Source: an uncultured Clostridia bacterium | Lineage (GTDB): Bacteria > Bacillota > Clostridia > UMGS1883 | Direction: 5' to 3' | Length of the DNA: 12,250 nt | Assembly (NCBI GenBank): GCA_947624455.1 | Contig: CANQKL010000038.1 | Span: 1 to 12,250, forward strand | In this document: in pieces, positions 1 through 7,235 of the stretch | Position numbering within the stretch: position 1 is the stretch's first letter | Layout of the letters: the number at the start of each line of letters is the position of its first letter | Notes under the pieces: model-generated | Told to the model about the DNA's origin: nothing | The model's input: only the letters and a program-made list of their open reading frames with translations | Databases searched by the model: none | Program-made: the position numbers and the translations under genes

Positions 1-67
1 AAGTTAAGCTCCGTAGTGCCGATGATACTTGGCGGGAAGCCGCCTGGGAAAGTAGGAAGCTGCCAGC
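1..67 (+). rRNA. rrf: 5S ribosomal RNA, 3' part (5' end outside window)
   Basis: The first 67 bases match the 3' half of a Firmicutes 5S rRNA. The signature is GTTAAGCTCCGTAGTGCCGA near the start, then GATGATACTTGGCGGGAAGC, then TGGGAAAGTAGG, and a final CTGCCAGC that would pair with the missing 5' end. The rest of the gene, and presumably the 23S and 16S genes, lie to the left. The 3' end is placed at about base 67 because the helix-closing strand ends there; a shift of a few bases is possible. A terminator follows 13 bases later, so this is probably the end of an rRNA operon. Confidence 0.93.
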
Positions 68-80
68 TAAAGAGAGAGAA

Positions 81-111
81 GGCCGACGGTCAAGGGACTG
101 TCGGCCTTTTT
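81..111 (+). terminator. Intrinsic terminator of the rRNA operon
   Basis: GGCCGAC (81-87) pairs with GTCGGCC (100-106), with a further GTC/GAC pairing inside, and five T residues follow directly. It sits just after the 5S rRNA on the same strand. Confidence 0.93.
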
Positions 112-205
112 GTGTGTGAAAAATGGTTTACAGGGCCATTATGCTCGCGGACGTGCCAATCAACCGCAAATGTAGTCTGGATTCCGTAGGGGCGACCCGG
201 CGTCG

Positions 206-270
206 GAGCAAAGGGTGACTTTGCCACGAATTTTTCGCGAGGAAAAATTCTTTGGCGCGTACCCTTGCTC
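206..270. repeat. Long quasi-palindrome
   Basis: The outer arms GAGCAAAGGGT and ACCCTTGCTC pair with one bulged A. Inside, GCCA pairs with TGGC, and GAATTTTTC (228-236) pairs with GAAAAATTC (242-250) around a 5-base loop. The whole 65-bp block can fold into one extended hairpin on either strand. No T-tract suggests a terminator. It looks like a dispersed intergenic repeat. Confidence 0.7.
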
Positions 271-278
271 CTCCTTTT

Positions 279-305
279 CCCACAAACAACGATGTTGTTT
301 GTGGG
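279..305. repeat. Perfect 12-bp hairpin
   Basis: CCCACAAACAAC (279-290) and GTTGTTTGTGGG (294-305) are perfect inverse complements around the loop GAT. The plus side is followed by TCCCTTT and the minus side by AAAAGGAGG, so it does not read as a standard terminator in either direction. Confidence 0.75.
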
Positions 306-624
306 TCCCTTTATATTCGCAATATTCCGTTTGTAACGATAATAATAAACAGTACGCCGAATATAAATGTAGGATAAATTTATTATTCCAAATATATTCA
401 CACCTCCGCATACCCATATTATAAGCCTGTGTATGCGGGAGCGCAATGCGCTCCCCTACGATATCAAGGCTATATTTTGGTGATTTTATGCAATTTTGCA
501 CATACGTTTTTCGTAATAATGTCCATAATTGCCACTGTAAACGTTAATCGGCGGACGACCAATGGACGCCCTACGGGGTCAAGGGGGAATCCCCTGGGGG
601 TAGTCGCCACCACGGTGACGTTTT

Positions 625-1722
625 TTACGGCTGCTTTTCAAAGCTGCCCGTATGCACAAAGCCGTCCACGGACAGCAGGCGGAAGGGGTATTCCGCTCCT
701 TCGCCGTTAGGCGCGACTTTGCAGTCGCAGTAGCCACTTTGTCCCAGATCGTTTATCCACATCCGAACGCTTACCGAGCCGTCGCCGCTTCGCTCAGTGA
801 CCTCATACTTCCAAACATCGCAGTAGGGGCCGCCGATGTCTCCGGTAAAGATATAGCATTTGCCGTCCTGGAAGTAAAAGTCGCCGTCATTAGCGTGAAG
901 CTGTTCCATCTCGCCGTCATCCGCGCCGAATACCTCCCTCAGCACAGTGTCCACCGCCCCGGCGTCAACAACGGCGTAATAATAGTGATCCCCAAAGTTG
1001 CGGAACCTGTCCCTTGGATCCGAACGCTCCTCGGAGTAAACTACCTCCTGGCCCTTGCTCTCGAAGAAATAGTCACGAACGCCGGGATAAAACAGATAGC
1101 TGTACGCGATCTCCTCCAGGGGCGTATCTTCGTCAAAGACAACGCTCTGTTCGCAGGCGTAGGTTATCAGTTCGCTCAAAATATTCCAGCCCCTTCTGTC
1201 AAAGGGAGCCTCCGGCGGCGTACAGCTTATATCAGCCGTTTTTGTGGCCTCATCCCAGGAGAACCCAAAGCCCATGCCCCGACAGGCGAACTCCGCCGGA
1301 ACATAGACCTGCCCGTTCTCCACCTCGGCGGGCAAGGGGGCCTCCACGGATTCGACCGCCTTCCCGCTTTCGTCGTAATGATCCAGATAGGCCGTGTTAT
1401 TGTCCGTATTCATCATGACCAGACGGCCAACGTCCTTTATGTTCACGCTGTGAAAATCATTTTCCGTTTCCTCGACTGTCTTGGGCCATATATCGCAGCC
1501 TATATCGGTGAAAACCTCCGTGGGGATCATCAGTTCTCCATGGCGTTCATATGGCTTGGCGTTTAGCTCCAGCCTTTGGCCGTTAACGGCGACGGAAATT
1601 TCCTTTTCGACCTGTCCCTCTGTATTTTCCTCTACCGGCGGCGCATTGTCCGTTCCCCGCCCGCAGCCCGTCAGCAGAAGGGCGCAGAGCAAGGCCGCGG
1701 ACAGTATTTTTTTAACATCCAT
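625..1722 (-). CDS. Lipoprotein with copper-amine-oxidase-N-like (stalk) domain
   Basis: A 365-residue exported lipoprotein of unknown exact role. The N-terminus (MDVKKIL...LLLTGC) is a type II signal peptide: two Lys, a hydrophobic core and an LTGC lipobox with the lipidated cysteine at residue 20, followed by an acidic linker. Residues of about 40-170 resemble the copper amine oxidase N-terminal-like family (PF07833), with phrases such as VAVNGQRLELNAKPYERHGE, VPAEFACRGMGFGFSWDEAT and KTADISC. These domains usually sit in cell-surface proteins and are not catalytic. The remaining 190 residues are rich in Asp, Glu, Tyr and Phe and I do not recognise them. The ATG at 1722 is chosen because AAGGAG, overlapping the GH2 stop, lies 8 bases before it; an in-frame GTG at 1731 falls too near that site. 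Only 12 bases separate it from the GH2 gene, so it is the last gene of the glycosidase operon. It might bind carbohydrate or cell wall; that is inference. Confidence 0.82.
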   Translation of the reverse strand: MDVKKILSAALLCALLLTGCGRGTDNAPPVEENTEGQVEKEISVAVNGQRLELNAKPYERHGELMIPTEVFTDIGCDIWPKTVEETENDFHSVNIKDVGRLVMMNTDNNTAYLDHYDESGKAVESVEAPLPAEVENGQVYVPAEFACRGMGFGFSWDEATKTADISCTPPEAPFDRRGWNILSELITYACEQSVVFDEDTPLEEIAYSYLFYPGVRDYFFESKGQEVVYSEERSDPRDRFRNFGDHYYYAVVDAGAVDTVLREVFGADDGEMEQLHANDGDFYFQDGKCYIFTGDIGGPYCDVWKYEVTERSGDGSVSVRMWINDLGQSGYCDCKVAPNGEGAEYPFRLLSVDGFVHTGSFEKQP

Positions 1723-1734
1723 TTTTCCCACTCC

Positions 1735-4059
1735 TTACAGCTCGATCTCAGCGCCATCAAGCCCGTTGGCCCAGGCGGAGAAGGTGATTTTTCCCGGGGC
1801 CGCTCCGTCGCTCTGAACCACCGCCGCGCAGCAGCCGTTGAAGGCACGGCGGCGGCTGGCCTTGTCAGGCTCGTGACTGCTGGGATCGCCGTTGCCCACG
1901 CCGATTATCTTTGCCCCGGCGGTGACGGAAAAGTTTATTTCGCTGTCGGCCCAGGGTACGAAATTGCCCTCGGCGTCGTGGACATAAGCCTTTACCACTA
2001 TGGCGTCCTCGCCGTCACGGAGCAGGCGGCGGTTAGCCTCGAGCCTGATCTTCGCCGGAGAACCGGCGGTGACGGACTCCTGAGCGCAGACCCGCTGTCC
2101 GCCGTTTTTGCCGTAGGCCACCAGCTTCCCCGGCTCGAAGGTCAAGGGCCAGTCGATGTGACCGCTCTTGTCCAGCTCCCGCTCACCCAGAGAGCGGCCG
2201 TTGAGGACAAGCTCCACCGCGTCGCAGTTGCCCACGATGCGCAGATTCACGGCCTCGCCCTCCTTTTTCAGGCTCCAATGTGGGAAGAAGTGTACAATCG
2301 GCTCCGTACCCCAAACGGCCTTGTAGTAGTACCAGGCGTCCTTGGGGAAGCCGCAGGTGTCCATTATCCCGAAGTGGGAGTTTATGCAGGGCCAGGCGTA
2401 GGGCGTAGGCTCCCCACGGTAATCGAAGCCCGTCCAAACGAAGATTCCCGTGAGCCGAGGGTTGGCGAGTAGATCCTTCCAGCTCTTTTCGTGGGTGCAG
2501 CACCAGGAGGCCAGATTCGTCTCGTAGCTGGTGCAGTAGCCCCGCTCCCTGTCGTCGGCGTAAACGCCACGGGTGGTGGTTGAGCTGGTGCTTTCGGTGC
2601 AGATCATGAGCCGGTCGGGGTAAGCCTCCTGATCCTTTACGTACTGATCGCCCCTTTGACCGTAGTTGTAGCCCATGATGTCCATAGCTTCCTCATAGCC
2701 GTTCTCGTCCCAGCCGTGGTTCATGGCGACGGTGGTGGGCCGGGTGGGATCCAGCTTGTTCACAGTCCGGCGCAATGTCTGCTCGATGCGCTTGCCGGTC
2801 TTGGTGCCGAGAATGATCTCCTCGTTGTCGAGGCACCAAAGGACGACGCTGGGGTGGTTGCGGTCCCGGAGAATCAGGGACTTTAGATCCTCAAGGCCTC
2901 TGGGACTGCTGTCCAGCTTGCGGTTTTCGTCCATGACCAGCATACCCAGCCGGTCGCAGGCGTCCAACAGCGAGGGCGTGGCGGGGTGGTGGGAGCTGCG
3001 GTAGGCGTTGGAACCCATGTCTTTAAGGCTCTGTATTTTGTACTCGTTTATGCTGTCGGGCAAGGCGGAGCCTATGCCCGCGAAGTCCTGGTGATTGCAG
3101 GTGCCTTTGATAAGCACCTTTTTTCCGTTGAGGAAAAAGCCGTTTTTGTCAAAGTATATCGTCCTGATGCCGAAAACCGTCTCGCAGCCGTCCACGGTCT
3201 CCCCGCCCCAAAGTATCTTGGACACGGCCTTGTACAGGTTGGGGCTGTCAATGTCCCAAAGGGCCGGGTCTTTCACCTCAACGTACTGAACCGCCGTGAC
3301 GCTGTCCGAGGCCTCCACGTCAAAATCGCTCCTGGCCTCCCCGGCCTTTTTCCCGTCGGGGCCGTAGATCTCCGTCACCAGCTCGCCCGCGTCGGGCAGA
3401 GGGCCGTAGTTGACGATGGTGGTTTCTATTTTAACCCTGGCGGAGCCTTCGCCCACCTGAGAGGTGATAAAGGTACCCCACTTGCCTATGCGGAGCTGGT
3501 CGGTGACGGTCAGCCACACATGGCGGTAAATTCCGGCCCCCTCGTACCACCAGCCCTCAAAATCCCGGGCGTCCACCTTCATGAACAGGACGTTTTTCCC
3601 CTCGTCCCCGTAGCGGAGGTAGTCGGTGATGTCATAGGAAAAGCTGGCGTAGCCGCTGAAATGGCTGCCAATGAGATGGCCGTTGAGCCAGAGGGTGCTG
3701 TTGCGGGACACGCCGTCGAACTCTATCTCGATGTGCTTGCCCTCCCACTGGGCCGGAACCTCAAAGACCTTGCGGTAGCAGCCCACGCCGGTGGGCAGAT
3801 AGCCCTGGGCGTCCCACTCGTCCTTTGAAAAGTTGCCCTCAACTATCCAGTCGTGGGGTATGGACACCTCCCGCCAGTCCTTTTCACTGACGGAGACGCG
3901 CTCCTCCTTGTCGTTGTAGGCTATCTGGGTCCACTCGCCGTCCTGTCCCTTGCCTATGTCCGTAAGGCCGCCGGTTCGACCGGCTTTTATGGCGTACTGG
4001 ACGTGGATATCCCCCTTGTAAAATTTCCAATTATCATTAAATTTTTCGTGAATTCTCAT
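1735..4059 (-). CDS. Glycoside hydrolase family 2, beta-galactosidase type
   Basis: A 774-residue cytoplasmic GH2 enzyme with no signal peptide. Domain order is a sugar-binding domain (about 5-190; NDNWKFYKGD, IPHDWIVEGNFS, WLNGHLIGSHFSGY, EGWWYEGAGIYRHVW), an immunoglobulin-like domain (about 190-300), a TIM barrel (about 300-585; LIKGTCNHQDFAGIGSALPD, MGSNAYRSSHHP, VMDENRKL), then two C-terminal beta domains of the DUF4982 and GH2 C-terminal kind (VELVLNGRSLGE, IIGVGNGDPSSHEPD). The probable acid/base is the first Glu of WCLDNEE (residue 413) and the probable nucleophile the Glu of MICTESTSS (489). The usual Gly before Asn-Glu is Asp here. The length fits the DUF4982-type subgroup. I place the start at ATG 4059 because GGAG lies 6 bases upstream; an in-frame ATG at 4071 has no such site. 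Substrate is probably a beta-galactoside, but GH2 also covers glucuronidases and mannosidases. It is the middle gene of the operon, 31 bases after the GH50-like gene. Confidence 0.93.
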   Translation of the reverse strand: MRIHEKFNDNWKFYKGDIHVQYAIKAGRTGGLTDIGKGQDGEWTQIAYNDKEERVSVSEKDWREVSIPHDWIVEGNFSKDEWDAQGYLPTGVGCYRKVFEVPAQWEGKHIEIEFDGVSRNSTLWLNGHLIGSHFSGYASFSYDITDYLRYGDEGKNVLFMKVDARDFEGWWYEGAGIYRHVWLTVTDQLRIGKWGTFITSQVGEGSARVKIETTIVNYGPLPDAGELVTEIYGPDGKKAGEARSDFDVEASDSVTAVQYVEVKDPALWDIDSPNLYKAVSKILWGGETVDGCETVFGIRTIYFDKNGFFLNGKKVLIKGTCNHQDFAGIGSALPDSINEYKIQSLKDMGSNAYRSSHHPATPSLLDACDRLGMLVMDENRKLDSSPRGLEDLKSLILRDRNHPSVVLWCLDNEEIILGTKTGKRIEQTLRRTVNKLDPTRPTTVAMNHGWDENGYEEAMDIMGYNYGQRGDQYVKDQEAYPDRLMICTESTSSTTTRGVYADDRERGYCTSYETNLASWCCTHEKSWKDLLANPRLTGIFVWTGFDYRGEPTPYAWPCINSHFGIMDTCGFPKDAWYYYKAVWGTEPIVHFFPHWSLKKEGEAVNLRIVGNCDAVELVLNGRSLGERELDKSGHIDWPLTFEPGKLVAYGKNGGQRVCAQESVTAGSPAKIRLEANRRLLRDGEDAIVVKAYVHDAEGNFVPWADSEINFSVTAGAKIIGVGNGDPSSHEPDKASRRRAFNGCCAAVVQSDGAAPGKITFSAWANGLDGAEIEL

Positions 4060-4090
4060 AATAATCTCCATTCTGCCGTGCGGTATTGCC

Positions 4091-6010
4091 TCAGTAAAAT
4101 ATAGATTCTATCACAGCCGGTTTTTCGTCGGTGACTTCCATCTCGCCCATACGGATGCGGTACGCCTCCCTGTGGGCGCGGGACATCTCCGCCGTCAGCT
4201 CCTCATAGGGCCGACCGCAGACGTCCACAAGACCGATTTGGTAGTTTTCGCCGTCAAAACGGCCCAAATAGGGCTGGTCGGCGTACTGGAAATAGTGCGC
4301 TCCCAGGCACATTGGGTGGGCGGCGCAGCGGTGGATGTACCGGCGGTAAGCCTTGGCCCGATCCTCCTGAGAGGCGGCGGCCTGGATGCCCGTCGCGTCC
4401 AGTCCCCGATCCAGAGCGCCAAAGTGGAACTCCCCTATCATCACGGGCATATCCACCATTTTTACCATGTTCTCGATGCTGTCCCAGGGGTCATGGCGGT
4501 AGCAGTTGAAGCTGAAAACGTCCATATACTCCTTGCCCGCCGCCAATATCGGACTGCTGAGCCAGGCGTAGCGCATACCCAGGTTCAGGTGGCGGGGGTC
4601 CGTCTCCTTCAGGGCCAGAGCGGGTACGCGGACAAACTCCCTTATCATCTCCTCCGACAGCCGCTCCGTGTCGGCCAGGGCGGCGGCGTTGAACTTATCC
4701 ACGCCCTCCCTCAACCCTTCAAAGCTGGCGAACTCCGTCTCCCAGGCGGCGTTCAGGGCGGCGATATCGCCGTACTTGTCCTTGAGGAGCTGGACGAGGC
4801 GGCCTTTGCTGTAAAAGTCCTCCCGGCTTTCCAGCGTCATGCGGGCGATGTCCAGCCGATCCACAAAGGCCCAGTTTGGCTCATTGCACATGAAGTAGCC
4901 TATCATGTACTTATCCTGGCGGCGGCTCTCCAACTGCCTGGCCCAGCGGGCCGCGCTGGCGGCGTACTCCGGGTCGAACACGTCCGGGAAGTCCCGGAAT
5001 ATGTACTTTTCCGCCTTGGGGAAGCCGTGGAGGATGTGGACGTAAGGAGTCCGCGCATACTCTATAAATTTGGGGTCGCTCCAACAGGCCACGGTGTTAG
5101 CTCCCCACTCCCGCAGGCGGCGGAGGGTGATCCCGCTCCAGGCCCGATACCAGTCGTCCCCAAAGGCCCTGACAAAATTTGCCTTCGCCCAGCTGTAAAA
5201 GCCCTCTCCCAGCTCGCCGCCCGCCGCCATCTCGCCGCAGAGGGGGGCGATGCCGTTCACGTTACAGTCGCCGCCTATGCCCACGCAGTCAGGCCCGACG
5301 CTGAAAAAGGCGTAACCCTCCGGGTCGGCAAGCCAGTACTTGTCCCCATCCTTTTGGAGGGCAAAGTAGCCCGTCGGCTCAAACCGCTTGCTCAGGCTGC
5401 CGCCGTATTTGCCGCAGCCCTGGGCGGTTTCGGGCAGGGGCTTTTCGTATTCGGCCCGCAGATAAGCCGTCATTTCCTCCGGGCCTGGGGTTTTGCCTGG
5501 CCAGTCGGCCCCGGCCTTCTGCCCCAGGCAGTCCACCAGGGGGCCGCCCTCAAGAGGGTAGTCCGGCTCTTTTTCGGCCATGTACAGGGCGTGGATCTTC
5601 AGCTTTGTCTCCGCCGGGGCGCGATCCAGCCCCACGGCGAAGCGGCTGACGCGCTCCGGCCTAACCGGACGGCCCTGAACCACGGTCTTGAGCTTGCCCG
5701 GCGTCCTTCGCGGGAACAGTTCGCCCCCAAGGACGGCGGACACCGGCATCGCCAGCCGGGTCTTGAGTCCCGGCAGCAGGCCCATCTTTATGCTTTCGGC
5801 GCAGGGGCCGCCGTTCCCGTCCCAGAACTTCCACAGCACGCTGACGCAGAAGTCCGACAGGTTGGTGGCGTCCATGACGATATAGCTGTTCTCCTTGGCC
5901 TTCACGCCCAGCACCGTGCCGTTTTCCTCAAAGGTCAGCTCACCGCCCTCCGGCGGAAAGGAGTACACGTTTTCTCCCAGACAGACAGCGTTTTTCAGTT
6001 TTGCGTCCAC
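4091..6010 (-). CDS. GH50-like (beta-agarase type) glycoside hydrolase
   Basis: A 639-residue TIM-barrel glycosidase with no signal peptide. Residues 1-150 look like the beta-sandwich, carbohydrate-module-like domain found before the barrel in GH50 enzymes. From about 210 the barrel shows FSVGPDCVGIGGD, LREWGANTVACWSD, GYFMCNEPNW (Glu about 377, probable acid/base) and PVMIGEFHFGALDRG (Glu about 527, probable nucleophile). The end carries HYFQYADQPYLGRFDGENYQ and then IGLVDVCGRPYEEL, which I recall as typical of GH50 agarases. GH50 enzymes cleave beta-1,4 links in agarose to give neoagarobiose, but distant members may act on other galactosides. The start is set at GTG 6010: GAGGTGA sits 6-12 bases before it, whereas the in-frame GTG at 6019 lies inside that site. 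It is the first gene of the operon, with a promoter at 6040-6068. A GH42-like assignment is the main alternative. Family call from memory of motifs only. Confidence 0.83.
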   Translation of the reverse strand: MDAKLKNAVCLGENVYSFPPEGGELTFEENGTVLGVKAKENSYIVMDATNLSDFCVSVLWKFWDGNGGPCAESIKMGLLPGLKTRLAMPVSAVLGGELFPRRTPGKLKTVVQGRPVRPERVSRFAVGLDRAPAETKLKIHALYMAEKEPDYPLEGGPLVDCLGQKAGADWPGKTPGPEEMTAYLRAEYEKPLPETAQGCGKYGGSLSKRFEPTGYFALQKDGDKYWLADPEGYAFFSVGPDCVGIGGDCNVNGIAPLCGEMAAGGELGEGFYSWAKANFVRAFGDDWYRAWSGITLRRLREWGANTVACWSDPKFIEYARTPYVHILHGFPKAEKYIFRDFPDVFDPEYAASAARWARQLESRRQDKYMIGYFMCNEPNWAFVDRLDIARMTLESREDFYSKGRLVQLLKDKYGDIAALNAAWETEFASFEGLREGVDKFNAAALADTERLSEEMIREFVRVPALALKETDPRHLNLGMRYAWLSSPILAAGKEYMDVFSFNCYRHDPWDSIENMVKMVDMPVMIGEFHFGALDRGLDATGIQAAASQEDRAKAYRRYIHRCAAHPMCLGAHYFQYADQPYLGRFDGENYQIGLVDVCGRPYEELTAEMSRAHREAYRIRMGEMEVTDEKPAVIESIFY

Positions 6011-6039
6011 AACACTCACCTCGTTTCTATTCTCAGTTG

Positions 6040-6068
6040 ATTATATCATTATGAGAACGGAAATACAA
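6040..6068 (-). promoter_or_regulatory. Sigma-A promoter of the glycosidase operon
   Basis: On the minus strand TTGTAT (6063-6068) is followed after exactly 17 bases by TATAAT (6040-6045), 24 bases ahead of the Shine-Dalgarno site of the GH50-like gene. It lies just after the holA terminator, so the glycosidase genes have their own transcript. I see no clear operator palindrome around it. Confidence 0.8.
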
Positions 6069-6092
6069 GTACTATTTGAAAATATTGGGCAA

Positions 6093-6134
6093 ATAAAAAA
6101 TACGCGATCCCGGGATGCGCCCGAAATTGCGTAT
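6093..6134 (-). terminator. Intrinsic terminator of holA
   Basis: On the minus strand ATACGCAAT (from 6134) pairs with ATCGCGTAT (ending 6100), with CGGG/CCCG paired inside, and the stem runs into TTTTTTATTT. It begins 11 bases after the holA stop codon. Confidence 0.88.
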
Positions 6135-6145
6135 TCTTATTCTGA

Positions 6146-7171
6146 TTACCTCATATTGGTCTGGGCGGCGATAAGATCCAGGGCGGTCCAAGGCTCCACG
6201 CGGCCCTGCTTTATGTCCCTGTCGGCGTCCCGGCAAAGGGAAATAAGGGCTTCGAGGTTCTCCTCGGAGGCCCGCTCGGCCTTAGTCGCGCATTTTTCCG
6301 CAACAAAGGGGGCCACGCCCAGTCTCTTGACCACGGCGGAACGCTGGTACCCCTCCCCCAACAGCAGCTTGGCCCTGTATATGGTCAACGCCTGACCGGC
6401 AAAGAGGGATAGGAAGGTCACCGGCTCGGTGCGGTTTTGTCTTAGCTCGCTGAGATAGCCGAAGCTCAGATCCCGCCGCCCGTCCACTATGGCGTCGATG
6501 AGCTTAAAGGCCCGATCCTCGGCGGGGCGGACGATAACCGCATCGATGTCGGCGCGGGTTATCTGCTCCCCGGCGGCGTAGGCCGCGACCTTTTCCATCT
6601 CGGTCTTGAGGACGCTCATGCTCCGGCCCAGGCTGGCCACCATATAGGAGGCGCAGGGGCGGTCGATGAGCTTGCCCGCGTTCATGGCCGCCTTAGCCAG
6701 CCACGGGAGCAGCTTCGCCTCGGTCTGAAGGGGGAACTCCACCGTCACCCCCACGCTCTCGCACAGCTCCCGGAGATTGCGGGGCTTTTTCTTTTGAGCG
6801 GCCGAGGGCTTTTTCTTCTTTTCGGGGTCTGGCTCCCAAAGCAGGACGCAAACCGAGGGCGGCAGGTCGGCGAACAGCTCCTCCCAGTCGGCGGCGGCCT
6901 TGAGCTTGGAGTCAAAAAACCCGCACTTTCTCAGGACGAGGAGCTTACGGTCGCTCATCATCGGCAGGCCCCTGATAAAATCGGCGCAGGAGCCAAAGTC
7001 CGGAACGGAGCTGCAGCTCAGGTAGTTGAAGTCCTCAAAGCCCGGAGCGACAAGCTTTTCCCTGACCTGCTCGATGGTCTTTTCCTTCAAAAAATCCTCG
7101 GGGCCGGTGAAAAGGTACAGCGTGGCCGGGAGTCCCGCCTTTATTTCGTTTTTGAACTCGCTGTAGGTCAT
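6146..7171 (-). CDS. holA: DNA polymerase III, delta subunit
   Basis: A 341-residue clamp-loader subunit. Delta opens the beta sliding clamp so that it can be loaded on primed DNA. The N-terminal AAA+-like domain starts with ATLYLFTGPEDFLKEKTIEQ (about 16-35), which fits HolA in having no working P-loop. The middle has the helical region with ASYMVASLGRSMSVLKTEMEK, and the C-terminal collar domain has AEDRAFKLIDAIVDG and then TFLSLFAGQ. Length is normal for the family (about 330-345). A lysine-rich insert (about 117-131, PDPEKKKKPSAAQKKKPR) is longer than I would expect. The ATG at 7171 has GAGGGAGA about 6 bases upstream. It stands alone here: a terminator follows and a repeat-rich gap precedes it. 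I see no clear promoter between 7172 and 7240. In many Firmicutes holA is followed by rpsT (S20); that is not so here. Confidence 0.95.
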   Translation of the reverse strand: MTYSEFKNEIKAGLPATLYLFTGPEDFLKEKTIEQVREKLVAPGFEDFNYLSCSSVPDFGSCADFIRGLPMMSDRKLLVLRKCGFFDSKLKAAADWEELFADLPPSVCVLLWEPDPEKKKKPSAAQKKKPRNLRELCESVGVTVEFPLQTEAKLLPWLAKAAMNAGKLIDRPCASYMVASLGRSMSVLKTEMEKVAAYAAGEQITRADIDAVIVRPAEDRAFKLIDAIVDGRRDLSFGYLSELRQNRTEPVTFLSLFAGQALTIYRAKLLLGEGYQRSAVVKRLGVAPFVAEKCATKAERASEENLEALISLCRDADRDIKQGRVEPWTALDLIAAQTNMR

Positions 7172-7235
7172 TTTTGGTCTCCCTCAATAACATAAAAAGT
7201 GGCTGTAAAAAAACTCACTATGTAATCTGGAGGCA

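Larger units (their letters stand above)
112..624. repeat. Gene-free convergent spacer packed with palindromic repeats
   Basis: This 513-bp stretch lies between the end of the rRNA operon (+) and the end of the glycosidase operon (-). I see no convincing gene: the short open frames have no ribosome binding site and run through palindromes. It holds a long quasi-palindrome (206-270), a perfect 12-bp hairpin (279-305), an 8-bp inverted pair CCGCATAC (406-413)/GTATGCGG (431-438), a GGGAGCGC-AAT-GCGCTCCC hairpin (437-455) and an AGGGG/CCCCT hairpin (582-595). Three decayed units headed by GTAGGG(G) followed by a palindrome lie at 186-208 (+), 435-459 (-) and 553-574 (-). I see no clear terminator for the minus-strand operon here. 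Confidence 0.7.

Noticed and set aside
90..501. Two overlapping minus-strand open frames of 113 and 118 codons in the first spacer
   Set aside because: They run through the rRNA terminator and the palindromic repeats, lack ribosome binding sites, and overlap each other; best read as translated repeat DNA.
429..710. Small plus-strand open frame of 93 codons
   Set aside because: Starts in a palindromic repeat and runs into the lipoprotein gene in the opposite sense; no start signal.
652..1566. 304-codon open frame on the plus strand
   Set aside because: Antisense to the lipoprotein gene, no start signal, no recognisable family; the minus frame has a signal peptide and lipobox.
2986..3828. 280-codon open frame on the plus strand
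   Set aside because: Shadow of the GH2 gene, which has all expected motifs on the other strand.
4172..6040. Long open frame (622 codons) on the plus strand
   Set aside because: It is exactly antisense to the GH50-like gene, has no ribosome binding site, and its residues (many Ala, Gly, His, Val, Pro) reflect the reverse of GC-rich codons. The minus frame shows clear family motifs.
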